This document shows, one piece after another, positions 56,151 through 64,000 of a stretch of DNA of 64,000 bases (position 1 is its first letter; every line of letters begins with the position of its first letter). The notes under the pieces were generated by a model. That model had not been told where the DNA came from, made no database searches, and saw nothing but the letters and a program-made list of their open reading frames with translations. This DNA comes from Streptomyces sp. NBC_01260 (GTDB taxonomy: Bacteria > Actinomycetota > Actinomycetes > Streptomycetales > Streptomycetaceae). A program made the translations under genes and the position numbers. Where the stretch lies: the NCBI RefSeq assembly GCF_036226405.1, contig NZ_CP108464.1, forward strand, positions 7,750,001 through 7,814,000, written 5' to 3'.

Positions 56151-56659
56151 CGGTACGGACTACGGCGAGGCTTCGAGGGTGTCCCGGCCGGCTTGGCCGC
56201 AGAGGGGGGTAGACCCTGGACGTCGGCATGCTGGAGCCCCGTCGGTTACTGATCCTTCCTCATTGACCACGCCGGGCCGCGATCGTCGCAGTGGCCACAG
56301 CCATCTGGACGAGCCGCCCCATCGCCGTCCCGAGGCCCTGCTGATGGTCGCCTCGCGGGCCCGGGGTGGAGCCTGCTGCCCGGTGGCTCTTCGTCGGAGC
56401 GGCCGCCGCCGCGCCACTGACGCCGGCCGCCAGGTGCGCCGGCCCGCTCATCGAACGGCTCAGCGACGCCAGGCTGCGCTCCCTCCTCATGGCCCGCAGA
56501 CGAACGGCCCTGCCTCGATCGAATCCCGAGGCAGGCGGTGCGCTCCCGGCTGTGATTTCTTTCGCCCAAAGGATGGCTCGTCGATGCGGTGCAGGGAGCC
56601 AGGGACTGATGGACCTCTGTCAGAGATTCCCGCGGATGGTGTGCGGAAGATTCGCCTCT

Positions 56660-56858
56660 GGGCGCTTTTCACTCCACCTCAATTCCTTCGAGCAGAGCAG
56701 CATCGTCAGCGTGCTGCTCATCGGCGTCATGATCGGAGCCATGGGGGCGGGGCGGGCGGCGCGGCGGAGTACCGGCCCGGGGCCGTCATCTGGGCCCGTT
56801 CGGATTCCTGGCGATCGGCATCGTCTCCGGTCCGGGAGGCGGGGCCATCCGCGACCGG
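56660..56858 (+). pseudogene. fragments of an MFS sugar transporter and of a UPF0126 protein
   Basis: At 56660-56765 one frame reads FSLHLNSFEQSSIVSVLLIG followed by VMIGAMGAGRAAR, the TM2-TM3 region of MFS sugar porters. At 56796-56858 another frame reads PFGFLAIGIVSGPGGGAIRD, the glycine-rich repeat of UPF0126/TRIC-type proteins. Neither continues. The rest of 56151-56933 has no recognisable gene. Confidence 0.4.
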
Positions 56859-56933
56859 CAGCCGAGGCTCTCCCGGCGCAGGGGAACATGACCCATCAGA
56901 ACCAAGCCCCATCCGTTGGGAGTTGGCAGGGCA

Positions 56934-58232
56934 ATGGTGATCAACGAATCCATGGGCATGAAGGCCCACGCGGACGACGTCCTGGCCGGACTGGCGGGTA
57001 TCCGTTCCGAGCTGGAGGATTTCTACAAGGACCTGCACGCCCATCCAGAGCTGGGCCACCGGGAACACCGGACCGCGGCCCGGGTGGCACAGTGCCTGAC
57101 GGGCTGGGGCTACCAGGTACACAAGGGCGTCGGCGGCACCGGCGTGGTCGGCGTGCTGGCCAACGGCGACGGGCCGGTCGTCCTCCTGCGGGCTGACATG
57201 GATGCTCTGCCGATCCGAGAGGAAACCGGTCTACCGTATGCCAGCGCGGTTACCGCGGCAGGCGCGTCCGGTCGGGAAGTGCCCGTGGCACACGCCTGCG
57301 GCCACGATATGCACGTCACCTGCCTGCTGGGCGCGGCGCGGCTGATGTCGGGCTCCCCTGAAGCGTGGCAGGGCACACTCGTCACGTTGTTCCAGCCCGC
57401 GGAAGAACCGGGGGACGGCGCCGACCGCATGGTCGCCGACGGTCTCGCTGACCGTATCCCCCGCCCGGACCTCGCATTCGCCCAGCATGTACTGCCCTAT
57501 CCCGCCGGGCTCCTGGGTACCCGCTCCGGATCTTTTCTCTCGGCGGCGGACAACTTGAAGATCACCGTCTACGGGAGGGGTGCCCACGGCTCCGCGCCCC
57601 AGGCCGCGATCGACCCTGTAGTCATGGCTTCGATGATCGTGGTCCGCCTCCAGACGATCATCTCCCGTGAGCTGGCTGCCACTCAGCCCGCAGTCCTGAC
57701 TGTGGGTTCCGTTCACGCGGGTACGACCGGCAACGTGATCCCGGATTCGGCCGAGATTCAGCTCAACGTGCGCACCTACGACGAGGCCACCCGTAAAGAC
57801 GTCCTGGCGGCTGTGCGGCGCATCGTCAAAGCCGAGTGCGACGCGTCCCGCGCGACCCGGGACCCGGACTACGAAGAGGGCGGCCGTTTCCCGCCGACCG
57901 TCAACGACGAGGCCATCACCGGCGAAGTCTCCGAAGCGTTCACCGCGTACTTCGGGGAGCGTGCCCACACCAGTGAACTGCAGAGCGCCAGCGAGGACTT
58001 CAGCCGGATCCCGGACGCATTCGGTATCCCGTACACCTACTGGGGCATCGGCTGCGTCGACCCCGAGACCTACCGGGCGGCCGAGCAGCGCGGCACAGTC
58101 GCCCAGGACATTCCGGTCAACCACAGCGCCCGCTTCGCACCGGTCCTCCAGCCCACCCTGGACACCGGCGTGCAGGCCCTGGTTGTCGCCTCCCTGACCC
58201 GCCTCGCCAACCCCGACGACGAAAGCTCCTGA
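56934..58232 (+). CDS. M20-family amidohydrolase (hippurate hydrolase / N-acyl amino acid amidohydrolase type)
   Basis: The 432-residue protein has the dinuclear metal-site motifs LLRADMDALPIREETGLPY, HACGHDMHVTCLLGAARLM and LFQPAEEPGDGADRMV (catalytic Glu), then GRGAHGSAPQAAIDPVVMAS in the dimerisation domain, and a C-terminal His region (QDIPVNHSARFAPV). Members remove acyl groups from amino acids or aromatic amides. ATG 56934 is preferred; the frame also has a TTG 18 bases upstream. It is followed by lipocalin-like and two SDR genes on the same strand, suggesting a catabolic unit. Confidence 0.88.
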   Translation: MVINESMGMKAHADDVLAGLAGIRSELEDFYKDLHAHPELGHREHRTAARVAQCLTGWGYQVHKGVGGTGVVGVLANGDGPVVLLRADMDALPIREETGLPYASAVTAAGASGREVPVAHACGHDMHVTCLLGAARLMSGSPEAWQGTLVTLFQPAEEPGDGADRMVADGLADRIPRPDLAFAQHVLPYPAGLLGTRSGSFLSAADNLKITVYGRGAHGSAPQAAIDPVVMASMIVVRLQTIISRELAATQPAVLTVGSVHAGTTGNVIPDSAEIQLNVRTYDEATRKDVLAAVRRIVKAECDASRATRDPDYEEGGRFPPTVNDEAITGEVSEAFTAYFGERAHTSELQSASEDFSRIPDAFGIPYTYWGIGCVDPETYRAAEQRGTVAQDIPVNHSARFAPVLQPTLDTGVQALVVASLTRLANPDDESS

Positions 58233-58398
58233 AGCGGCGCACCCGGCGACGCCTCAGACGCCCGATCCCCAGGTATGGACGATGCTCCCGCCCTCACCTC
58301 AGGCGGTGGATCCACCGCAGCCCTGGTTGGACTGGCAGTCCGCCGTGACCGGGGGCATCCCCTATACAGGGAGACACTCAGCACGTTTGGAGGCGGAG

Positions 58399-58869
58399 AT
58401 GGCTGAGGGGCTTCGGGAAAGGCTCATCGGTGCCTGGAATCTAGTGTCCTACCAGGAGATTCCGGTGGACGGGTCGGAGCCTTTCGAGCCGCTCGGCCAC
58501 TCACCACGGGGCATCATCATGTACACCCCCGACGGGTACATGTCCGCGCAGCTCGCCAAGCCCGACCGCCCGGGGTTTGCCTCCGGTGACTGGTTCGCCG
58601 GCACTCCGCAGGAGTACGAGGACGAGGCATCCTCCTACATCGCCTACACCGGGCCGTTCCACGTCGACGAGGACGCTCGGACGCTCTCCCACTCGATGTT
58701 CATCTCACTGTTTCCCGACTGGACCGGCCAGACGCAGCCGCGTGTGGTGAGCATCGAGGGCAATGTGCTGCACCTGGGCACGGCCTCCCCGATCCAGTCC
58801 GGCGGCAAGACCGTCAACTCGGCGCTGCGCTGGCGCCGGGCCGAGCCTCACGGTGGGGGCCGCTCATGA
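58399..58869 (+). CDS. lipocalin-like domain protein
   Basis: The 156-residue protein carries LIGAWNLVSYQEIPVDGSEP, SPRGIIMYTPDGYMSAQLAK, YIAYTGPFHVDEDARTLSHSMFISLFPDWTG and LHLGTASPIQSGGKTVNSALRWRRAE, the small lipocalin-like barrel often paired with hydrolases and SDRs in catabolic or polyketide clusters. GGAGG precedes ATG 58399. Its stop overlaps the next gene's ATG (ATGA), so they are co-translated. Confidence 0.85.
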   Translation: MAEGLRERLIGAWNLVSYQEIPVDGSEPFEPLGHSPRGIIMYTPDGYMSAQLAKPDRPGFASGDWFAGTPQEYEDEASSYIAYTGPFHVDEDARTLSHSMFISLFPDWTGQTQPRVVSIEGNVLHLGTASPIQSGGKTVNSALRWRRAEPHGGGRS

Positions 58870-59632
58870 GTACGGGCCGGCGGGTGGTAGTAACGGCCGG
58901 AGCCGGCGGCATCGGACTGGTGATCGCCAAGACGTTCGCCGGTAACGGGGATCGCGTACACATCTGTGACGTCAACGAGGGGGCACTGGCGAAGATCGAC
59001 GATGAGAACGAATCGATCACGACCACGGTCTGTGATGTCTCCGACCGGTCCTCGGTCGAGGCGTTCGTCCGGATCGCTGCGGACACCCTCGGCGGTATCG
59101 ACGTACTCGTCAACAATGCCGGCATCTCCGGCCCCACGGCTTCGGTCGAGGAGATGGATCCCGATCAGTGGGACGCGGTCCTTGCGGTCAACCTCACCGG
59201 AACGTTTAACGTCACGCGACTGTCCATCCCGTTTCTGAGACAGTCCGGCTCCGGGTCATCATCAACATGTCTTCGGTGGGCGGACGCTTCGGCTACCCGA
59301 GCCGGAGTCCCTACGCCACCACCAAACGCGGACTCCTCGGGCTCACCGAGACACTGGCCCTGGAACTCGGAGAGGCCGGTATCCGCGTCAACGCGATCGC
59401 CCCCGGCGCGGTCGACGGCGAGCGCATCCAGCGGGTACTGCGAAACAGGGCAGAGACCACCGGACGCAGTCTGGAAGAGGTCACCGTCGACGCCCTGAGC
59501 ATCCAGGCGCTGAAGCGCTTCGTCGACCCTGCGGACATCGCCGCGCCCGCTCTGTTCCTGGCATCGGACAGCGCCCGGTCGATCACCGGCCAGACCATTC
59601 CGATTGACGGCGGCTCCAAGTCCGCGCAGTGA
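58866..59632 (+). pseudogene. short-chain dehydrogenase/reductase gene with a frameshift
   Basis: The first part reads VVVTAGAGGIGLVIAKTFAG (NAD loop), VLVNNAGISGPTASVEEMDP and LAVNLTGTFNVTRLSIPFLR. After PFLRQSGSG near 59255 the frame must shift by one base to continue as VIINMSSVGGRFGYPSRSPYATTKRGLLGL, which holds the catalytic Ser and YxxxK, and then runs to the normal end SITGQTIPIDGGSK. One base appears to be missing in the GGCTCCGGG run. Everything else is intact, so it is either a very recent mutation or a sequencing error. It overlaps the upstream gene by ATGA. Confidence 0.8.
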
Positions 59633-59679
59633 CCCCACAGCCAGAGACGCGGGCCTCGCCGCAGAGATCAGGGAGTGGT

Positions 59680-60558
59680 ATGACGGACCAACCTCCGAGC
59701 CGGCACACCGAGCCGAGGGTCGCGGTAGTCACCGGCGCGGCCAGGGGCATCGGCCGGCAGGCAGCGCTCGCCCTCGCGCGCCAGGGCATCTGGATCGCGG
59801 GAATCGACATCGCCGGGCCGGTCAGCCCGATCCTGGACTATCCTCCCGCCACCGCCCACGATCTTGCACACACCGGCGACTTGGTGCGCCAGGCCGGCGG
59901 CAGGTGGCTCGCCGTCGAAGCGGACCAGCGCGACATCGACACGATCCGCGCCGTCGCCGACCAGATCGAGCACGAGTTCGGCGGCGTGGACATCGTCTTC
60001 GCCAATGCCGGAATTCAGGCGTTCAAGCCGCTCCTGGAGATGAACGACGCAGACTGGCATGATCAGATCGACGTAAATCTCAACGGCACCGCGAACATCC
60101 TGCGGATCTTTGCGCCCCGGCTGGTGCGCCGTGGCGCGGGGCGGATCATCGTCACCTCTTCGACCCAGGGCCAGCACGGCACGCTGAACGGATCCGCCTA
60201 CTCGGCCTCCAAGTGGGCGCTGATCGGGCTGGTGAAGTCCGCCGCCATCGAGCTCGGCCCGTATGGAATCACCGTCAACGCCCTCATTCCCGGATTGATC
60301 GACACGCCTTTGACCAGGCATGAGGACCGCTACGCCCAAGCGATCAGCAACGCCGGGGGCCAACCGAACGGAGACCCCCACCAGGACGAGGCGACTGCCA
60401 AGCAGCTGCTCACGACCAAGAGCGCACTTGGGGTGCCGTGGATCGAACCGGCTGACGTCGCACCGGTCGTCGTGTTCCTCGCTTCGGAGGACGCACGGAT
60501 GGTCAGCGGCGCCTCATTCGCCGTTACCGCAGGCGACAGCGCAACCATCACGGCCTGA
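59680..60558 (+). CDS. short-chain dehydrogenase/reductase (mycofactocin-SDR-like)
   Basis: The 292-residue protein has VAVVTGAARGIGRQAALALA, an insert near PVSPILDYPPATAHDL, IVFANAGIQAFKPL, and catalytic VTSSTQGQHG / SAYSASKWALIGLVKS. The long C-terminal segment has GVPWIEPADVAPVVVFLASEDARMVSG. The insert and this C-terminal motif resemble SDRs that use a tightly bound NAD and mycofactocin, but I cannot confirm. ATG 59680 has GGGAG 4 nt upstream. It follows the frameshifted SDR and completes the apparent four-gene catabolic unit. Confidence 0.87.
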   Translation: MTDQPPSRHTEPRVAVVTGAARGIGRQAALALARQGIWIAGIDIAGPVSPILDYPPATAHDLAHTGDLVRQAGGRWLAVEADQRDIDTIRAVADQIEHEFGGVDIVFANAGIQAFKPLLEMNDADWHDQIDVNLNGTANILRIFAPRLVRRGAGRIIVTSSTQGQHGTLNGSAYSASKWALIGLVKSAAIELGPYGITVNALIPGLIDTPLTRHEDRYAQAISNAGGQPNGDPHQDEATAKQLLTTKSALGVPWIEPADVAPVVVFLASEDARMVSGASFAVTAGDSATITA

Positions 60559-60639
60559 CACCCCCGAACCCGCATCGCAATGGTTGCGCCGAATCGCGTT
60601 GTACAGCCTGGTCTTTGACATCTGCGGCATGAGGAGTGC

Positions 60640-61230
60640 CGTGGCGAGGAACGCCGACGTGCGGGCCATGACGGCCGCCGGCGAATGGCCCTCGTCGGCG
60701 TAGGCGCGCAGCGCGATCCGCAGCTGGCCCATCACAGCGGCGGATCGTCACGATGGCGTCGTACCAGTCGCCGCCGACGTCTGCCGGAGGGTGTGCGGGA
60801 CGGTAGCGGGTCGTCAGTTCCAGCCCGGAAATGCTCGGCATGGACTGGGGAAGCATGGCCGCCTGCAGCCCATTGGCGATTTCGTGTTCCCTGTCGTAGA
60901 GCAGTGCACGCTGGAGCGACTGCGCGATGGCGCTGCTCACGGCGGTCAGGACGGTCCGTTCGCCCTGTGTGAAGTGCGACTTGCCGTTGTAAGGACATCG
61001 CTGAGGTGGCGGTTTGGCGGCGGCGGTCCATCCGGGCCCTGCGCACTTCCTCCGTCTGCTCGACGGCCAGTAGCTCCTGGCTGGCATCACTGATGATGCC
61101 GATGACCCGGACCGGACGGTCGTCGTCGGAGACCACGTTGCCCTGCGTGTGCGTCCAGCGCGGAGAACCCTCGCGAAGGAGTACACGGAAGTAGAGGCTG
61201 AAACTCGTCCGCTCCCTCAGGGCGCTCGGT
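60640..61230 (-). pseudogene. decayed PAS-GAF-SpoIIE phosphatase gene
   Basis: Three collinear pieces in different frames can be read on the minus strand. A PAS end comes first (FSLYFRVLLREGSPRWTHTQ, then VRVIGIISDASQELLAVEQTEEVRRARMDRR; about 61015-61225). Next come the GAF end and SpoIIE start (FTQGERTVLTAVSSAIAQSL, IANGLQAAMLPQSMPSISGLELTTRY, ADVGGDWYDAIV; about 60750-60985). Last is the SpoIIE piece MGQLRIALRAYADEGHSPAA (about 60645-60733). The phosphatase C-terminus is absent. At least two frameshifts and a truncation make it non-functional. Confidence 0.75.
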
Positions 61231-61318
61231 AGCAGCGTTCCGCAGCTGGGTGCTGATGCTTCCATGACGCGACGCGTGGGGCCGTCATGCCTTCCAGGCC
61301 GAATACCGTGGGGAGCGG

Positions 61319-61963
61319 TCAGGTATCGGCTTTGCGCTCGCGGGTCTCCGGTGGTTCGGGTGCGTTGAGGCTGAAACGGATGCCGATCATCCGGATCAAG
61401 AAACAGGTCAATGCGGCTCCCAGCGCGGCCGGCAGGCCATAGACACCCCATTCGATGGTGGCGACGGTCACCGAGGCGCCCACCAGGGCGGGGATGGCGT
61501 ACAGGCCGCTGCGCAGCACCGACGGGACCTGACCGACGAGCGTGTCGCGGATCGTCCCTCCGCCCACCGCGGTGATCACCCCCAGCAGGACCGCGGGCGC
61601 TACGCCCAACCCGGACTGCAATGCCTTGCTTGCGCCGATCACTGCGAAAGTGCTCAATCCGACCGCGTCGAGCACGGTGATCGCCGTCCCGATCCGGCGC
61701 AGGTGCTTGCTGAGAGCGAAGGCGATCAGCCCCCCGGCGGCGGCGAGCGTGTAAAAGTGCCAGTCCACGAGGGTGGCAGGGGGCAGCGAGTCGATGAGGA
61801 CGTCCCGGATGAAGCCGCCACCCAGTGCGGTGATCATGCCGAGAACGACCACACCGACCACGTCCAGCCGTGCGGCCCGCACCGCCGTCAGAGCCCCGTT
61901 CAGTCCGAAGGCGAACGTGCCGGTCAGGTCCAGGGCGAGCAACGGCGCAGGTTCGGAACTCAT
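61319..61963 (-). CDS. UPF0126 (TRIC-like) membrane channel protein
   Basis: The 214-residue protein has six to seven hydrophobic helices in two repeats, each with the signature glycine loop: LGMITALGGGFIRDVLIDSLPP and LGVITAVGGGTIRDTLVGQVPS. The family is the bacterial relative of TRIC cation channels. ATG 61963 has AGG 5 nt upstream; a further ATG at 61975 is too close to its G-run. It is convergent with the catabolic gene set and next to the decayed phosphatase. Confidence 0.88.
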   Translation of the reverse strand: MSSEPAPLLALDLTGTFAFGLNGALTAVRAARLDVVGVVVLGMITALGGGFIRDVLIDSLPPATLVDWHFYTLAAAGGLIAFALSKHLRRIGTAITVLDAVGLSTFAVIGASKALQSGLGVAPAVLLGVITAVGGGTIRDTLVGQVPSVLRSGLYAIPALVGASVTVATIEWGVYGLPAALGAALTCFLIRMIGIRFSLNAPEPPETRERKADT

Positions 61964-62194
61964 ACCAACCTGCATACCCCCATGAGACGCTCCGGCTTCG
62001 CAGATGCGCCGGGCTCACCCGCACAAGGCACGATCGTTGCACCGGGCCGGCGCTCTGTCAGGCAGACCACGGCGTTACGGTCGGGCCGTCGGCGTCTCTT
62101 GTCGGTGCCGGGGGCGCTCGCCGATCCTGGTCTGCGGGAATGGGCGGCATAGGGATGCCTCGCCGCAGGGCTGGTGGGCGGCCAGGGGCGGCCA

Positions 62195-62400
62195 GAGTAC
62201 ACGCCGCGTACCCTGCGGGACTTCTTCGCCTCGACGGAACTCGCCAACGGCATCCCCATTCACGAGGTCTCCCGCGGGCTTGGGACATCTGTCCATCAAG
62301 GTCACCGTCGACACCTATGGACACCTCGTGTCCCGGGGGCCTGGAGCCAGGCCGGGAGATCCTACGGAGCGCCATGCGGTGGGTGCCCCAGGCCCTGTCG
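62195..62400 (+). pseudogene. C-terminal remnant of a tyrosine recombinase (phage/ICE integrase)
   Basis: One frame reads YTPRTLRDFFASTELANGIP followed by IHEVSRGLG, and the adjacent frame continues HLSIKVTVDTYGHLVSRGP with the catalytic Tyr. Intact integrases read TPHDLRHFFASTxLANGIPIHEVSRWLGHKSIKVTVDxYGHLV, so there is a frameshift near 62280, and the HxxR motif is damaged. Only the last ~65 codons survive. It marks a former insertion. Confidence 0.8.
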
Positions 62401-63039
62401 GCGCAAGACCATGTTGCTTGTGGTGCTGGATGTGCTGAATGAGGCCCGACGGTGCTGGATCGGTGCTGGATGGGGCCACGCGGAAGGTCGTTTTCGCGGG
62501 TGGGAGCGCTGCATTGAACTCTCCGCTTCAACGTGCAGCGGGCGACTTGGGCCATGGAGGACACGGCCTTGCTCCAGAGGATTCAACCGTCCACCGACCT
62601 CGGCGTTCTGATCGCCGGCAGAGACCGTGAACGACAGTTCGACCGCGGCCGATTCGGCGATCCAGCTCCGGCCGGCACGGATTCCGGCGGGATTCCCAGA
62701 GGTTCATGGCCTGCGCTCCGGATGGGGGCCGCTTTCTCCGCCGGGGGAATGGGCGTCGCCGAACGCCGAAGGCCCCTTCCGGGCTCTGCCACGGCAGGGG
62801 GCGAACCGTCTTTCGGAAGTCCCTCGCGCACCGCCGGAAGTCCCTGAGCGATCCCTCGGCGACGAGGCCGGGAGCCGTCTCGGAGAGGTGGGCGCAGGGC
62901 CTGCCGGGGCGCGTGCTTCCCGCGCCCGACTGGCCGACGCTGCCGCTGCGTTGTGCGGACGTGGATCGGTTGGCAGGTGGTACACGGGGCAAGAGCGGAA
63001 GGAGCACTGTTGTTCGACTGATCGGAACGGAGAACACCC
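62401..63039. other. gene-free stretch after the integrase remnant
   Basis: No convincing gene is seen on either strand. GGTGCTGGAT occurs three times at 62422, 62451 and 62462, possibly a leftover of the integration end. The promoter of the following flavoprotein gene must lie in the right part. Confidence 0.4.
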
Positions 63040-64000
63040 ATGCGTGAAGCCACGCAGACGGAGGTACGCCGCGCCTTCGACAGCGGGATGCCGGGTCTAC
63101 GGCCCCCGCGGTCCGTGATCGTCATCGGGGCCGGCCTCGCCGGGCTGGCCGTGGCCTACGAACTCGCCGCGCGCGACTGCGAGGTGACCGTCCTCGAAGC
63201 GGACACCCGGCCCGGCGGGCGCGCCTACACGTTACGGGCCCCGTTCGCCGACGGGCTGCACGCGGAGGCGGGTGCGATGACGCTGACGCCGCACTGTCAC
63301 TACGCGATGCACTACCTGCGCGAGCTCGGAGTGGAGACGGAGACCGCCGATCTCCTCGACACCACCTTCTCCTACTTCGCCCGGGGCCGGTTCTTCACCC
63401 CCGGCCCGGAGGCGGTGGCGGCAGCGGGACTGGCACTCCACCCGCACGAGGAGAAGCTCGGCGTCGCGGGCATGATCGAGCGGTACGTGACCGCAGTCAG
63501 CGACAGCCTCCAGCCGGACCTCAGCGCCCCCGACTGGGAGGCCACCGAGCTGCTCGCCCCCTACGACCGGCGATCGGTGCACCAGGTCCTCACGGACCGC
63601 GGCGCCTCCCAGGCGGCCATCGATCTCATGGAGCCCATGTTCCTGGAGATGCGCGGAGGCGACCTGAAGACTGCGTCCGCGCTTTCCTGGCTGCGCCACG
63701 AGGCGAGCCCGCACTCGCTCGGCAATGCCGACCCCCGCTGGGCGAAGGTGAAGGGCGGCACCGACCGGTTCCCGCAGGCGTTCGCGGAACGGCTCAAGAG
63801 CAGGATCCGCTACCGTCGTCCCGTTGTCCGCGTCGAACAGGACGAGGAGCGGGCCCGGGTCACCTACCTCGACCACGGCAGCCTGCAGACCATGGAAGCT
63901 GAACGGGTCATCGTCACCGTCCCGTTCAGCGCGATCCGGCACATCGACTTCACCGATGCGGGTCTCTCCGACGCGAAGCACGACGCGATGCGCCGGGTGA
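63040..64000 (+). CDS. flavin-dependent amine oxidase family protein, 5' part (cut by window edge)
   Basis: At least 320 residues are visible. The FAD loop SVIVIGAGLAGLAVAYELAA is followed by EADTRPGGRAYTLRAPF (second FAD contact) and HAEAGAMTLTP, as in monoamine and L-amino acid oxidases and carotenoid/protoporphyrinogen oxidases. WAKVKGGTDRFPQAFAERL is the conserved central motif. CGGAGAA lies close before ATG 63040. Codon 65 is TTA (63232-63234), the bldA-dependent leucine codon. The frame runs past the right edge. Confidence 0.88.
   Translation, partial: MREATQTEVRRAFDSGMPGLRPPRSVIVIGAGLAGLAVAYELAARDCEVTVLEADTRPGGRAYTLRAPFADGLHAEAGAMTLTPHCHYAMHYLRELGVETETADLLDTTFSYFARGRFFTPGPEAVAAAGLALHPHEEKLGVAGMIERYVTAVSDSLQPDLSAPDWEATELLAPYDRRSVHQVLTDRGASQAAIDLMEPMFLEMRGGDLKTASALSWLRHEASPHSLGNADPRWAKVKGGTDRFPQAFAERLKSRIRYRRPVVRVEQDEERARVTYLDHGSLQTMEAERVIVTVPFSAIRHIDFTDAGLSDAKHDAMRRV

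Noticed and set aside
56151..56640. Open frames in both directions after the YceI gene
   Set aside because: Compositions are Arg/Ala-rich with no family resemblance and no ribosome sites; treated as non-coding or fully decayed.
62195..62480. tRNA gene or att site next to the integrase remnant
   Set aside because: No cloverleaf-forming sequence or tRNA 3' end was recognisable near the remnant.

Overview
This is a high-GC actinobacterial chromosome segment, almost certainly Streptomyces. The coding style (GTG/TTG starts, G/C-ending codons), twin-arginine secretion signals, TerD proteins, SpoIIE-type phosphatases, a c-di-AMP riboswitch ahead of a cell-wall hydrolase, DasR-type (dre) operators and rare TTA codons all point that way. 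No rRNA, tRNA, CRISPR array or intact mobile element was seen.

Layout. 1-4.2 kb: the 3' part of an asparagine synthetase, then a Fur-family regulator divergent from katG. 4.2-8.7 kb: a secreted GH92 mannosidase and a small membrane protein. 8.8-12.1 kb: a terB/terD/terD tellurium-type operon divergent from a BlaI-M56 (BlaR-like) pair, with a BlaI-type operator between them. 12.2-16.8 kb: a HelD-type helicase, then two divergent secreted wall hydrolases (GH25 and M23) that share an almost identical 330-bp peptidoglycan-binding module in inverted orientation. 16.8-25.2 kb: a GNAT enzyme, nitrobindin, a decayed hydrolase, a ydaO riboswitch with its LysM-SLT protein, an FG-GAP protein, a two-gene oxidoreductase/AhpD operon and a cholesterol oxidase. 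25.3-33.3 kb: a small antitoxin-like gene, two large SpoIIE/PP2C signalling phosphatases, and a geranylgeranyl-reductase-like gene preceded by a candidate Pro-rich leader ORF and hairpin. 33.3-41 kb: a secreted CBM32 beta-helix glycosidase, a Cro/C1-type regulator and a 1165-aa secreted protease that fuses an M4 thermolysin domain to an M28 aminopeptidase domain. 41.5-52 kb: two aldo/keto reductases, a Ser/Thr kinase, an Lrp-HAD operon, a DasR-site-linked chitin LPMO, a FUSC transporter with an apparent leader peptide and terminator (attenuator), a lactonase with its own dre site, a CbiX-like protein without its catalytic histidines, and a GlcNAc-kinase-like gene. 52-63 kb: a patch rich in broken genes (ung copy, HAD nonsense mutant, MFS and UPF0126 fragments, frameshifted SDR, SpoIIE remnant, integrase remnant) among intact ung, DUF421, YceI, M20, lipocalin and SDR genes. 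63.0-64.0 kb: the start of a flavin amine oxidase with a TTA codon, cut by the window edge.

Functional themes are oxidative stress (Fur/KatG), polymer use (GH92, GH55-like, LPMO, proteases, cholesterol oxidase), wall remodelling (GH25, M23, LysM-SLT) and stress signalling (SpoIIE phosphatases, BlaI/M56, kinase). The most interesting unexplained elements are the FUSC leader/attenuator, the Pro-rich ORF plus hairpin before the reductase, an ORF overlapping the katG start, and the M4-M28 double protease.
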